From Microcaldota archaeon (GTDB taxonomy: Archaea; Micrarchaeota; Micrarchaeia; Anstonellales; J096): DNA of 64,000 nt. Of this stretch, positions 1 to 9,382 are shown piece by piece; positions within the stretch are counted from its first letter, which is position 1; each line of letters opens with the position of its first letter. Location of the stretch: positions 1 through 64,000 of the forward strand of contig WAMF01000018.1 in NCBI GenBank assembly GCA_015522475.1. The letters are read 5' to 3'. Made by a program: the position numbers and the translations under genes. The notes below the pieces were generated by a model, which saw nothing but the letters and a program-made list of their open reading frames with translations, was not told where the DNA came from and did not search any database.

Positions 1-397
1 CATCTAAGCTGCCTTTGAACCAGTTTAAGTCCTTTGCTATGATATAGCGAAGAATTAGATTTTTTTCTCTTTCTCTTCCACCCATCTCCTCTATCCTTTC
101 TTTCTCTTCCTCTGTTATAGTATTTCTCTCTACGAGTTGATTGAGCAGCTTCTTTTGATGATTTTGGTAGTAATAGTAAACACTGGAAGCAAAGCGATCC
201 CCTATAATTTCTTTGTAAGAAACGCGAATGAGCGCTTTCAACCTCTCTTCATAGCTTAGCTTTCCATTCTCTAGCTTAACCTCATCAGGATGCTTCTTAG
301 CCCAGTTTGTGAGGAAGCTTTCTAGAGCTTGCTTTCGCCATTCCTTATCTGAGGGCTTATTTTTGTCAACGGCTGAACTGGGTTCATTTACGTGCAT
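1..397 (-). CDS. hypothetical protein, C-terminus truncated by the window edge
   Basis: Minus-strand open frame from ATG at 397 (MHVNEPSSAVDKNKPSDKEWRKQALESFLTNWAKKHPDEV...) running off the left edge with no stop; absent from the ORF track because it is truncated. Confidence 0.7.
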   Translation of the reverse strand, partial: MHVNEPSSAVDKNKPSDKEWRKQALESFLTNWAKKHPDEVKLENGKLSYEERLKALIRVSYKEIIGDRFASSVYYYYQNHQKKLLNQLVERNTITEEEKERIEEMGGREREKNLILRYIIAKDLNWFKGSLD

Positions 398-588
398 AAG
401 GCTTATTGTGGTTAGAAATGTTTAAAAAGAGTGGTGCAACGTGTACCTATATGTATTTGTATTTATACATAATCGCTCATATCTCAAATATGTGTGACAT
501 GTAAATGACGCCGAGTTAAGCTAATTATGTTAAGCTGCTGTGGGCAGGAGCCTGCAAACTACTTGCCAATTAGAGTTAAAAACCCTCC

Positions 589-1209
589 TTGAGAAAGCTC
601 ACTATGCTTATTGTACTTGAAGGTCTCGACGGCACGGGTAAGTCAACTCAGGTAGAGCTGTTGAAAAAAGCAGGGTGGAAGAGCTTGCGTTTCCCCAACT
701 ACGAACGCGTCCCCATAATTAAGCGATTCTTAGCGGGGGAAGTGAGCTTAGACGAGAGAAGTGCCTTCCTTTTCTTTCTTGGCGACATATATGAAGGGGT
801 GAAGAGCCTAAAGGAACTAGAAAAGCACAGCTCTAATAACAATGCGCCAAATACGGTCATAGACCGCTACATCTTCTCAACGATAGCCTACGCTCATACT
901 CTGCCAATAGAAGATGCCATGGAGATTGTAAAAAGAATCGACTTCCCAAAGCCAGACGCTGTTATATACTTAAGCCTATCTGTAGAAGAGGCGCTCGAGA
1001 GGCGGAAAAAGGCCAATGCAAAGCAAAAAGAGGGGCTAAGCATAAGAGAGGCAAAGGAAAGCCTTGAGGAAACAGAAAAACGCTACGAAAGGCTTTTCAC
1101 AGAGGGCTTTTGGGCAAAGGAGTGGTATCAAGTAGATGCTTCCAAAAGCGTCGAAGATATACACAACGAGATAGTCTCCTTTATAGGGTGGCTGCAAGGG
1201 AAGCAATAA
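589..1209 (+). CDS. tmk: thymidylate kinase (dTMP kinase)
   Basis: P-loop IVLEGLDGTGKSTQ and DRYIFSTIAYA motif typical of dTMP kinase. The internal ATG at about 604 is an alternative start. Confidence 0.9.
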   Translation: MRKLTMLIVLEGLDGTGKSTQVELLKKAGWKSLRFPNYERVPIIKRFLAGEVSLDERSAFLFFLGDIYEGVKSLKELEKHSSNNNAPNTVIDRYIFSTIAYAHTLPIEDAMEIVKRIDFPKPDAVIYLSLSVEEALERRKKANAKQKEGLSIREAKESLEETEKRYERLFTEGFWAKEWYQVDASKSVEDIHNEIVSFIGWLQGKQ

Positions 1210-1327
1210 GATGCAGGAAACAGGGAGCAAGCAGAAGCAAGTTAAAAGCAAAGCCATAAAACAACTGCCAAGCTGCAAAAGGCCATGAAGGCATAGGAGG
1301 TCGTGGACTCCAAAGGGGGTTGAAGGA

Positions 1328-3046
1328 TTGAAAACGGGCAGGGAGACTGCAAAAATAGAGGAAAAGGCTGCCAAAGAAGAGAAAAATGCAAGAGAGCAGG
1401 CAAAACCAACACTTCATGAGCCTAGGCCTTACCAGGCTGAAATCATAGAAGCGGCCCGCAGATACCAGAGGACGATGGTTATACTGCCTACAGGCACGGG
1501 CAAGACGCTCATAGCCTTTTATCTTCTAAAAGACATAGGGCAAGAGAACAAAAAGGCTCTTATGATGGCGCCCACAAAGCCCCTTGTAGAACAGCATTAC
1601 AGGAACTTCACAAAGATTTTTGGCAAAGAGCGCGCAGCTTTAATCACAGGCGAGGTCCCTGCCAAAAAAAGAGCTGAACTCTACAACAAGACATGGATTT
1701 TTGCCACACCTCAAACAGTAAACAACGACGTAGAAAAAGGCCGGCTTGACATTGGGCAATTCTCGCTCATTGTATTCGATGAATCCCACCGAGCTGTTGG
1801 TGACTACGCCTATGCCAAAATAGGCCGCGCCATAAAAGACCTTGACATAAAAGTGTTGGCTTTAACAGCCTCACCGGGCAGTAAAAAAGAGCACATAATG
1901 GAGGTTGTGAAGAACTTAGATATAGATCACATTGAGATAAAAACAGAAGAAGACCTAGAGGCGTTTCTGGCGCGCAAATCCTTTAGGCGCATATACGTGC
2001 CCCTGCCAGCGACTATGATGAAGATAAGACTTCTGCTTAAGCAGCTATACGACGAATATAAGAGCAAGCTGCAAAAGGTGGGCATACGTGTGCCCTTCAG
2101 AAAGGGCGAGCTCATAGCCTTGGGCAACAGAATCATGAACATGCAAGGCCCAGCAAAGTTCGGCCTTATGAAGCTGTACGTGCCCCTTATTCATCTTCAG
2201 CACATGCTTGAGTTGTTAGAGACGCAAGGATTAGGCTCATTTGTACGCTATGCTGAGCATTTAAGGGAAGAAGGCAAAAGCACGACGCAGTCGCTCATAA
2301 AAAGCGAGGCTTTTTTAGAAGCGCTTGTTCTTGCAAAGCAGGCCAGGGAAAAAGGCCTTGACCATCCGAAGATGGAAAAACTGCTCGCCATATTAAAGGA
2401 GCTAAAGGGCATGCAAGCCATCGTGTTCGTTCAATACACAGATCAAATAAAGCGCATCGTCTCTCTCCTAAAAGAAAAGGGTTTCAAGGCAGAGGCTTTT
2501 ATGGGCAAGAAGCACGGCTTCAACAAGAACAAACAAAGAGAAATTATGGATGCATTCAGAAAAAGGGCATTTGACATACTCGTCTCATCCAGCATCGGAG
2601 AAGAGGGTATAGATGTGCCATCCGTCGATGCAGTTATATTTTACGAGCCCATACCCAGCGAGATAAGGAGTATACAACGCAAAGGCAGAACAGCTCGTGT
2701 GAAAGCGGGTGAGATCATCTTCCTAATAACAAGAGGCACAAGAGACGAAGCCTACTTCTACGCGTCTAGCAGAAGTGAGAAGCGTATGAAATACATTATA
2801 GAGAGCATAAAGGGCGAACTTAGAGGAAGAATAACGACGATGAGCAGCGCGAGCAGTGCAAGTAATGACAAAAGCAGTAGGGTCGGTACAAGCAGCGCTA
2901 TAAGTTCAGAAGAGAGGGTAAACAAAAGGAGTAGTAATGAGGGGAAAATAGCTGAAGAGAAGGAAAAAGAGGATAAAAACAAGGGGCAAGAGGAAAAGCA
3001 GGGTAAGAAGAAAGTCAAGCTTAACTCTCTCGACAAGTGGTTATGA
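1328..3046 (+). CDS. Hef/FANCM-like superfamily 2 helicase without a visible nuclease domain
   Basis: RPYQAEIIEAA, LPTGTGKTLIA (Walker A), VFDESHRAVG (DEAH variant), ALTASPG and RKGRTAR motifs. TTG start. Low-complexity tail ending SLDKWL. Confidence 0.88.
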   Translation: MKTGRETAKIEEKAAKEEKNAREQAKPTLHEPRPYQAEIIEAARRYQRTMVILPTGTGKTLIAFYLLKDIGQENKKALMMAPTKPLVEQHYRNFTKIFGKERAALITGEVPAKKRAELYNKTWIFATPQTVNNDVEKGRLDIGQFSLIVFDESHRAVGDYAYAKIGRAIKDLDIKVLALTASPGSKKEHIMEVVKNLDIDHIEIKTEEDLEAFLARKSFRRIYVPLPATMMKIRLLLKQLYDEYKSKLQKVGIRVPFRKGELIALGNRIMNMQGPAKFGLMKLYVPLIHLQHMLELLETQGLGSFVRYAEHLREEGKSTTQSLIKSEAFLEALVLAKQAREKGLDHPKMEKLLAILKELKGMQAIVFVQYTDQIKRIVSLLKEKGFKAEAFMGKKHGFNKNKQREIMDAFRKRAFDILVSSSIGEEGIDVPSVDAVIFYEPIPSEIRSIQRKGRTARVKAGEIIFLITRGTRDEAYFYASSRSEKRMKYIIESIKGELRGRITTMSSASSASNDKSSRVGTSSAISSEERVNKRSSNEGKIAEEKEKEDKNKGQEEKQGKKKVKLNSLDKWL

Positions 3047-3060
3047 AAGGCCTGGAAAGA

Positions 3061-4035
3061 TTAGGATTGTTTTGCCACGAAGACACGCGTGGACTCTGTT
3101 AAATGAAGGCTTCTCTCTTTAGCATTGAAGAGGACACATAAAAGTATGAGATTTCTGCCAGGCACAGGAGAAAAAGGCAAGGGGAACTCAAAGGGATTTG
3201 TTGTCTGAAGAAGAGGCTTATTTAGAGAACAGCCAAGGTAAAGGGGAAATGCAGCATCTTTGCCTTTTAGATAAAATTGGCTCTGTTGGCTGTGTTTACT
3301 TTCGTTAACGACGTTATCAACGTCGCTATAGCTGGATTGGCCAACGTCTGAGCTTGTATTTGAGCTTAAGTTTAAGTTTGAGCTCGGGCTTGGGCCCAAA
3401 TAAAGCCTTCCTTTTACATTTACTTCAGAATAGATAGAATCAGCAGAGTTATTTGAGGCATTTGCATGCAGTAAGAGATCGGAAAGCTCATCTACACTGT
3501 ATATGCGCGCTGGCTTCTCTACATCGATAATGGAGAATCTATTAACGACAACCCTGCCCTTTCTAAACGAGACGTTCCTTAGTGTTATTAGATCACCTTT
3601 CTTTATACGCGTTATTCTGGTAGAATCTTTGTCAAAGAAGAAGACGCGCAAAGAAGGAAAGTTCTTGTGCTCCGGCACAATAGTTATAACACGATACTTG
3701 CCAGCCATTCTCTCTTCGGAGCTGCCTTTCTTGCTGTGGCTGCCGACGTGATTAGAGTGACTTCCGTTGTAGACACGTTCAGAGGAAACGTCGATGACAC
3801 GGACGTGAGGGATCGTTATATGAGAGAGAGTTGATAAAGGCGAAGCTGCTTTAAGCTCTTCAACTGTCTTAACGAATTCAGCGGCTTTAGCCTTTGCATA
3901 TAGTTCTCGCAGCTTATCGTCGAAAATTTCGTTCCATATGCGCGGGTCTGAGAAGGGCGAGCTCGCTACTTCCTTTCGCGCATTTGTGCCTTTATGTGGT
4001 TGAGCTGGCGGTTGCTGTGGTTGGTCTACACTCAC
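3061..4035 (-). CDS. OB-fold (RPA-like) nucleic-acid-binding protein with Ser/Asn-rich linker
   Basis: Central segment YRVITIVPEHKNFPSLRVFFFDKDSTRITRIKKGDLITLRNVSFRKGRVVV resembles an OB fold; low-complexity NSS-rich insert. Confidence 0.5.
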   Translation of the reverse strand: MSVDQPQQPPAQPHKGTNARKEVASSPFSDPRIWNEIFDDKLRELYAKAKAAEFVKTVEELKAASPLSTLSHITIPHVRVIDVSSERVYNGSHSNHVGSHSKKGSSEERMAGKYRVITIVPEHKNFPSLRVFFFDKDSTRITRIKKGDLITLRNVSFRKGRVVVNRFSIIDVEKPARIYSVDELSDLLLHANASNNSADSIYSEVNVKGRLYLGPSPSSNLNLSSNTSSDVGQSSYSDVDNVVNESKHSQQSQFYLKGKDAAFPLYLGCSLNKPLLQTTNPFEFPLPFSPVPGRNLILLCVLFNAKERSLHLTESTRVFVAKQS

Positions 4036-4123
4036 ATTTAAATAAATTACACTACATTCTTTAAGACTAACGCCTCTATGTAACGCCTCTATGCCTTTAA
4101 TTGGCCTTTAATCATTTATTCGT

Positions 4124-4195
4124 GCCGGGGTGGCGTAAGTGGCAGCGTGAGAGGTTGTGGCCCTCTAGATCCGGGTTCAAATCCCGGCCCCGGCC
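4124..4195 (+). tRNA. tRNA-His (anticodon GTG)
   Basis: Acceptor GCCGGGG/CCCCGGC, anticodon stem AGAGG/CCTCT with loop TTGTGGC, T arm CCGGG-TTCAAAT-CCCGG, discriminator C typical of tRNA-His. Confidence 0.93.
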
Positions 4196-4249
4196 CTCTT
4201 ATTCTATCAGCAGGCTCGACCATTTAGAAAAATTCTAGCAGAAGAATTG

Positions 4250-4594
4250 CTAGCCCGCATAAACGACGCGTACAATCTCAACGTTATCGCCATCTCTGCA
4301 TATGTAATCGTCCGGCACGATGCTGCCGTTAACCTTAAACATCACTTCTTGTAGAGAGTAACCATAGCTAAAAGCTAAGCTGCCCACTTCTGTGCCAGCT
4401 TTGCATGCCAGCTCTTCGTCTACGGCCTTCTCTTCAATAATAACATGAATATGAATCTTTTGCTCTTTGGCCTTGGCACTCTTGCTGCTCTTGTTGCTCT
4501 TGCTGCCAGAGGCCTTTTTTGAGTTCCTATCTGTCCTCTTATCAAGTCCAGGATTTTTGTCAGCCATTTTTTCACCTCTTCCTTTTCTTCCCAC
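4250..4594 (-). CDS. MoaD/ThiS-like small ubiquitin-fold (beta-grasp) protein
   Basis: C-terminal half IHVIIEEKAV...SLQEVMFKVNGSIVPDDYICRDGDNVEIVRVVYAG matches the ThiS/MoaD beta-grasp pattern; ends AG instead of GG. Confidence 0.7.
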   Translation of the reverse strand: MGRKGRGEKMADKNPGLDKRTDRNSKKASGSKSNKSSKSAKAKEQKIHIHVIIEEKAVDEELACKAGTEVGSLAFSYGYSLQEVMFKVNGSIVPDDYICRDGDNVEIVRVVYAG

Positions 4595-4622
4595 AATAAT
4601 GCCACTATAGTTTTGGGAAAGA

Positions 4623-5189
4623 TTAAATTATACCTCCAATGTAGAGAAGAAGACCAAATAAAGCTGCCATAAAGGGCACCAAAATGTTGTCATTTATAGG
4701 AGAGAAAAGCTCTGTTAAAGCGACGAGAAGAGCCAAAGTTAGAGAGAAAAGCGGTGAAAAACCCAAAAAAAGCAGAGCTAGGAAATAAGCTAAGAATCCC
4801 CAGAGGGTCCCTTCGAGCGTCTTATTGCCGAAGAGCTTTTTCTCGCCAAACGTGAGGCCAAAAAGTGTGGAGAAGCCATCTTCTATAGCCAAAGCCAACG
4901 TCGCCACTATAATAAGCGAGAGTGGAAGTTCCTTCCAGCTAACTAAGAAGAGCAGGCTAGCCAAATAATAAAGAAGGCCAGCTCCTATTATAGGCCTCTC
5001 TGCTCTGAGAAGGAAAAAAGGGCACGTCTCCACATGACATGCGTTAACAAGCAGAGCAGCTAGAAGAAGAAAAACAAGAAGCATACCTACATTATCTACA
5101 CGCGAAAATAAGAGCAGCGTTATGAAGATAAACAAGCCCAAACCTATGTGAAAGAACTGCCTAATGAGTTCAGCCTTTGACCTTTCCAC
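4623..5189 (-). CDS. dolichol kinase/phosphatidate cytidylyltransferase-like integral membrane protein
   Basis: Polytopic; motif EDGFSTLFGLTFGEKKLFGNKTLEGTLWGFLAY typical of the SEC59/CdsA-like family. Confidence 0.75.
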   Translation of the reverse strand: MERSKAELIRQFFHIGLGLFIFITLLLFSRVDNVGMLLVFLLLAALLVNACHVETCPFFLLRAERPIIGAGLLYYLASLLFLVSWKELPLSLIIVATLALAIEDGFSTLFGLTFGEKKLFGNKTLEGTLWGFLAYFLALLFLGFSPLFSLTLALLVALTELFSPINDNILVPFMAALFGLLLYIGGII

Positions 5190-5685
5190 TGTAACGCCTC
5201 CATAAATACCTTAAATGGATGAGAAGGTTTTCGCCTCCCGACCAAGCACATGTCCAACCCAAAAGCCTGTCTACCTCCAAGAGAAGCGCTGCCAAAGCAA
5301 AGCCTGCAGCCACCTGCGACAATGAATGTAAGCCCAAATACACGCGGCTGTACGCCACAAGCAGTGCCAAGAGTAAGAGAAGGGTAAAGTGCTTCCGTCG
5401 AAGCTGAGAAAAGGCCAAAGCAGCTGCAAGCGTCGTATGACCACTGGGAAAACCGTAGTCTGTTTCGCATGAAGGAGAAGCAAAGCAGGGCCTCGGCTCA
5501 GCTATAAGAGGTTTGAGCACAAGGACAAGCACAATCGCAGCTATAACAAAGTAAAGAGCGCGCTTATTGAGAAGTGCCGCTATAACGAGGATTGTAGGAA
5601 TAAAAAGCATGTCGTTGTTGACAAGAAGAGAAAAGCCTGTGAGCAAGCTGTCCGCATTTAATGAATAGGCCAAAGCCAACGCCAT
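5170..5685 (-). CDS. PAP2-family (lipid) phosphatase
   Basis: KPLIAEPRPCF...FPSGHTTLAAALA...YSRVYLGLHSLSQVAAG: the three PAP2 signature motifs. Confidence 0.87.
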   Translation of the reverse strand: MALALAYSLNADSLLTGFSLLVNNDMLFIPTILVIAALLNKRALYFVIAAIVLVLVLKPLIAEPRPCFASPSCETDYGFPSGHTTLAAALAFSQLRRKHFTLLLLLALLVAYSRVYLGLHSLSQVAAGFALAALLLEVDRLLGWTCAWSGGENLLIHLRYLWRRYSGKVKG

Positions 5686-5884
5686 GAATGAAAAGAGAGG
5701 GAAATGTTTTAAAGTCTATCTAGTAGTTTGTTGGGAAATGACGGGTTAAAGTAGTGTAGTTAGCCCCCACAATTTGAGAACAACAATTTGCAGATAATAT
5801 AAGTGTCTATCGTTCACCTTTTCTCCTTCCTCTATTCTACCTTAACTTTATTTTATTTCTTACCCTGACTTCTTATGTAGCTTA

Positions 5885-7510
5885 TTATATCATAGCCGGC
5901 GATATGCGCAAGTTGAAGTAAATGAAGAGAGTTAGAAAGACAAGCACAAAGAAGTATATGAGCTCCTCTGTGCGCTTGCCTTCAAGACTTGTAATGAATA
6001 TGGCTGTGACTGCGCTCATAATAATAAGATAGGCAGGCACAACGCTTTCCTCTATGCCTTGAAGGGAGACACCCTTTGTAACGCCCAAGCTTGATATGAT
6101 GGAAAAAGCAGAGGAGACAATGAGTGGGACAAGGAGCATACCCATAAGAAGGGAGTACTTCTGTATAGAAATCATAGAAATCTGCTCGCGCTTTAGCTCA
6201 GAGAACATGAGAATGTCTTCAGCTATTTCGGATATCTTCTCACCCACGTTCTTGCCGGACTTGAATGCATAGTCCAAAATTTCTATAACACGCTCAAAGA
6301 GTTTGCTAGGCACTCTCTTCTTAAGGTCATCCATAACGTTGGTTATGTTCATATTGTTATCGAACTGTCGCTTAGCTATGCAAAACTCTTTGCTTATATA
6401 ACCCAGCTTTTCCTTGCAGAGCCTCTCGAAAAGCTCCTTCATATGCACGCCCTTTGGCAGAGTAGATGCCACAAGAAGGGCATCGCCAAGCTTTGCCTCC
6501 AGCTCATCTACACGCTTCCGCTTCCTGTATTCCTTTACAAACTTCGTCGCAGAGAGAAGAAAAGCTAAACCTATAATGACAAAGCGCCACAGTTGAGGGA
6601 TAGGCAAGAAGAAAAGCGCAGCCAGAGGAATAGCGACGTAGAGTGTAAGCAAGCTAAGGCTCTTAGATGCAAATATAACAGAGGGGAAAAGGCTTATACC
6701 CACTATAACCAATAAGAAGGCAAAGAGAGGGATAGCGATGTCCAAAACAAAGATGCTCTGTATGAACAAAGCCTTATTAGCCACATTCAAGGCAGACGAA
6801 GCAGATGCATTGCCATTAAACGAGCCTGCCTGAGATGCATTCAATGCATTGCCCACAACTTGGGCCACGATGAAAAAAGTAGGCCCTACAACCGCTAAAA
6901 CAATAAACAGCAAAGCCATAAGCGAGCTCTTAGCAGCGTACTGTTTTATCGTGTGCCTTTGGCCATTCAGCAACTCGTCGCCGAGCCTCTTAAGCTCATC
7001 TCCGCCGCCGTGCTCATAGACGGATATGATCTGTGCTATAGCTCTTTTTGTCGTGGTTGTGCCAAGCTTCTCTGCAAAGTCAAGAAGCGCCTTGGGTATG
7101 CTCACACCCCTTTCAATCTCCTTTATGACAAAACCCATGTGTTTGGCTAGGTTGCCTTCTTTAGACACAACCTTCAACGCCGTCAAAAAGGGAATACCCA
7201 TCTTAAGCAAAGAGCCCATCTGCCTAAGGAAGAGGGGCATCTCAGCCTCGATTTCCTTCTTGAGAGAGCTTAGCTCTAAATAGGGGAGAGTATATATGAA
7301 GGCGCCTATGAATAGAGCAAGCAAGCTAAGCAGAGAATTGAAGTAAAAGAAAGGAATAAACAGAAGCAGCGTCGTGAGCAAAGAGAAGCTCACCCAAGAA
7401 CGCGCATCTACGAGAAGGCCTAGAGCATAGAAGACATGCTGGAGGCCATCCACTTTCACCTTTATGGGAGGGACCTTTTTAGCTAGAGGAAGAAGCGTCT
7501 CCAGAAGCAT
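5885..7510 (-). CDS. type II/IV secretion or archaellum-type membrane platform protein (TadC/FlaJ-like)
   Basis: Duplicated T2SSF-like segments (EAEMPLFLRQMGSLLKMGIPFLTALK; ELEAKLGDALLVASTLPKGVHMKELFE) with several TM helices; directly downstream of the ATPase. Confidence 0.82.
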   Translation of the reverse strand: MLLETLLPLAKKVPPIKVKVDGLQHVFYALGLLVDARSWVSFSLLTTLLLFIPFFYFNSLLSLLALFIGAFIYTLPYLELSSLKKEIEAEMPLFLRQMGSLLKMGIPFLTALKVVSKEGNLAKHMGFVIKEIERGVSIPKALLDFAEKLGTTTTKRAIAQIISVYEHGGGDELKRLGDELLNGQRHTIKQYAAKSSLMALLFIVLAVVGPTFFIVAQVVGNALNASQAGSFNGNASASSALNVANKALFIQSIFVLDIAIPLFAFLLVIVGISLFPSVIFASKSLSLLTLYVAIPLAALFFLPIPQLWRFVIIGLAFLLSATKFVKEYRKRKRVDELEAKLGDALLVASTLPKGVHMKELFERLCKEKLGYISKEFCIAKRQFDNNMNITNVMDDLKKRVPSKLFERVIEILDYAFKSGKNVGEKISEIAEDILMFSELKREQISMISIQKYSLLMGMLLVPLIVSSAFSIISSLGVTKGVSLQGIEESVVPAYLIIMSAVTAIFITSLEGKRTEELIYFFVLVFLTLFIYFNLRISPAMI

Positions 7511-8945
7511 GGTATACCTCCTTTTGAACGAAGTTGAAGAACGCTTTATAATCTTCGGGTGCCTTCTCCAATAGCTTTTCTCTTCTCTCGAGCTCCTTCT
7601 TAACCGCGGCTTTTCTTAGGCCCATCCTCTCAGAAATGACTGCCAAAGCCTCGTCGAGGTGCTTAACTTCCCATGTATCCTTGTTGACGTTGTATTTAAG
7701 CACGGGTAAAGGCTTACTCTCTGCTACGAGGGCAAACTCAGTCATACGACGCAATTCATGAAGCTCTTTCTCTTCGCCCTTGTATAGAAGCATACGCCTT
7801 TGCACTACAATGGCATCTATACTGTTTATATCAAGGAGAGGTATGCCAAAGCTCACAAGCCTCTTTACAACCTCATCGGCACTCTTACCATGAAACGTAG
7901 CATATGCACCTCTTGCCTGTCCTCCTAGCAACACGTCGAAGAGAGCTCTAGATTCTTCTGCATTTCTCACTTCGCCAACAATAACCCTGTCTGGCCTCAT
8001 ACGCAGGCTGTCGTATACAAGGTCCATAAGAGAGACGCCCATGTCCTTATTCGCCAAAAGACGAATGGTGTGGGACTGAAGAGGTTTTATTTCTGGTGTC
8101 TCTTCGGTTATGAGTATGCGCTCACGCATAGGAAAGAAGGCAAAAAGCGCGTTGAGCAGCGTCGTTTTGCCGCTGGCTGTGTTGCCGGCTACAATAAGGG
8201 AAAAGTCACCCTGAATGAAAAAGCTAAGCAGAGCCGCGGCGTTGCTTGGCAGGGCCTTGAAGGATATGAGCTTCTTCAGTGATAATGGCTTTGATTTGAA
8301 CTTCCTTATGGTCATCTCGCCTTCTGAAATGGGGGGCAAGGAAGCGTGAAGCCTGGAGCCGTCTGGCAGCGTCGTATCTAGGCGGGGATTCTGGAGCGTA
8401 ATGCGCCTACCGAGCGTCTTTGCCATCTTGTTTATGATCTCAGCTAAAAAATCTATAGACGTCACTTCCACGTTAACTGTGAGCCAGCCTTTTCTTACAA
8501 TGTAGACGTAGACTGGCTTATGAAGGCCTATAACCGCTATCTCTTCTATGTCGTCGTCCGCTAACAGCTCCTCAAAAAAAGCCAGGCCGTATATTTGGCT
8601 ATAAGCTACTTTGACAAGATATTTCTCCTGTTCTTCGTCTATAACCAAGCCCTGCTCATCGCACACCCTTAAAAGCGTGTCGTGAAGCAGACTTTCCACT
8701 TCTTCCCTGCTTTTGAACTCATATATGCGTGTGATCTCCCTAAAGTAGCGCTCGACGAGAAAAATAAGGCTTTCCTCCTCAGGCGTAAGCATAGGATATG
8801 AAAGCATGTATTCGCCGCTCTCTCGGATATGCCAGCCAAGAGATTGAGCCGAACCCTCCTCTTTATTAAGTCCCGCTTGTATAGAGTCGTCTCCAGCTTC
8901 TTCAACACCTTGAGCTCCGCTGCTCGCTTCTTTGTCATCTGCCAC
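7479..8945 (-). CDS. type II/IV secretion system ATPase (TadA/FlaI/VirB11-like)
   Basis: Walker A AGNTASGKTTLLNAL; LRMRPDRVIVGEVRNAEESRALFDVLLGGQARGAYATFHGKSADEVVKRL. Confidence 0.92.
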   Translation of the reverse strand: MADDKEASSGAQGVEEAGDDSIQAGLNKEEGSAQSLGWHIRESGEYMLSYPMLTPEEESLIFLVERYFREITRIYEFKSREEVESLLHDTLLRVCDEQGLVIDEEQEKYLVKVAYSQIYGLAFFEELLADDDIEEIAVIGLHKPVYVYIVRKGWLTVNVEVTSIDFLAEIINKMAKTLGRRITLQNPRLDTTLPDGSRLHASLPPISEGEMTIRKFKSKPLSLKKLISFKALPSNAAALLSFFIQGDFSLIVAGNTASGKTTLLNALFAFFPMRERILITEETPEIKPLQSHTIRLLANKDMGVSLMDLVYDSLRMRPDRVIVGEVRNAEESRALFDVLLGGQARGAYATFHGKSADEVVKRLVSFGIPLLDINSIDAIVVQRRMLLYKGEEKELHELRRMTEFALVAESKPLPVLKYNVNKDTWEVKHLDEALAVISERMGLRKAAVKKELERREKLLEKAPEDYKAFFNFVQKEVYHASGDASSSS

Positions 8946-9161
8946 GCAGAGCTTTGCCCCGCTGTATTTAAAAAAGTTGGGGCGCGAAGCGCGAGAAAGT
9001 AGAGAGTCTAGACGATAAAGAGATTAAAAAAGCAGGGCTCCAAGATAACAAAGATAAAAGCAAGAGACGCCTATAATTTTCTACAATTGCCAAATATGGA
9101 GTAAATTAGACACACATAAACATTTATAAACATAGAATGAGAAAAATATATGGGGGATGGC

Positions 9162-9305
9162 ATGTCTGGTACAAAACAAAAGAAGCCCAAAAATGGGCAA
9201 GAGCAGAATAGGCAAGACAACCAAAATATGCAAAACGGGCAAAACGCACAAAATAATCCAGCACAGGAAATAAAAAAGGCTATAGAAAAAATGGGGGCGT
9301 CCTAG
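9162..9305 (+). CDS. short N/Q-rich ORF, probable N-terminal fragment of the following gene (frameshift candidate)
   Basis: ATG at 9162 encodes MSGTKQKKPKNGQEQNRQDNQNMQNGQNAQNNPAQEIKKAIEKMGAS then TAG; the downstream frame continues in the -1 frame without a stop. Confidence 0.4.
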   Translation: MSGTKQKKPKNGQEQNRQDNQNMQNGQNAQNNPAQEIKKAIEKMGAS

Positions 9306-9382
9306 AAGAACCCAATAAAGACACAGAGAAAAAGAAAGATGGAAATGCTGACAACGCAGTTGAGAAGTTCATACCGCCTAAC

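Noticed and set aside
3340-3400. TTGAGCTTAAGTTTAAGTTTGAGC short tandem repeats
   Set aside because: Explained by the SNLNLSSN low-complexity linker coding sequence of the OB-fold protein.
5700-5884. GGGTTAA...TTAGCCCCC segment considered as a tRNA or structured RNA
   Set aside because: A short complementary stem only; no T-arm or anticodon arm.
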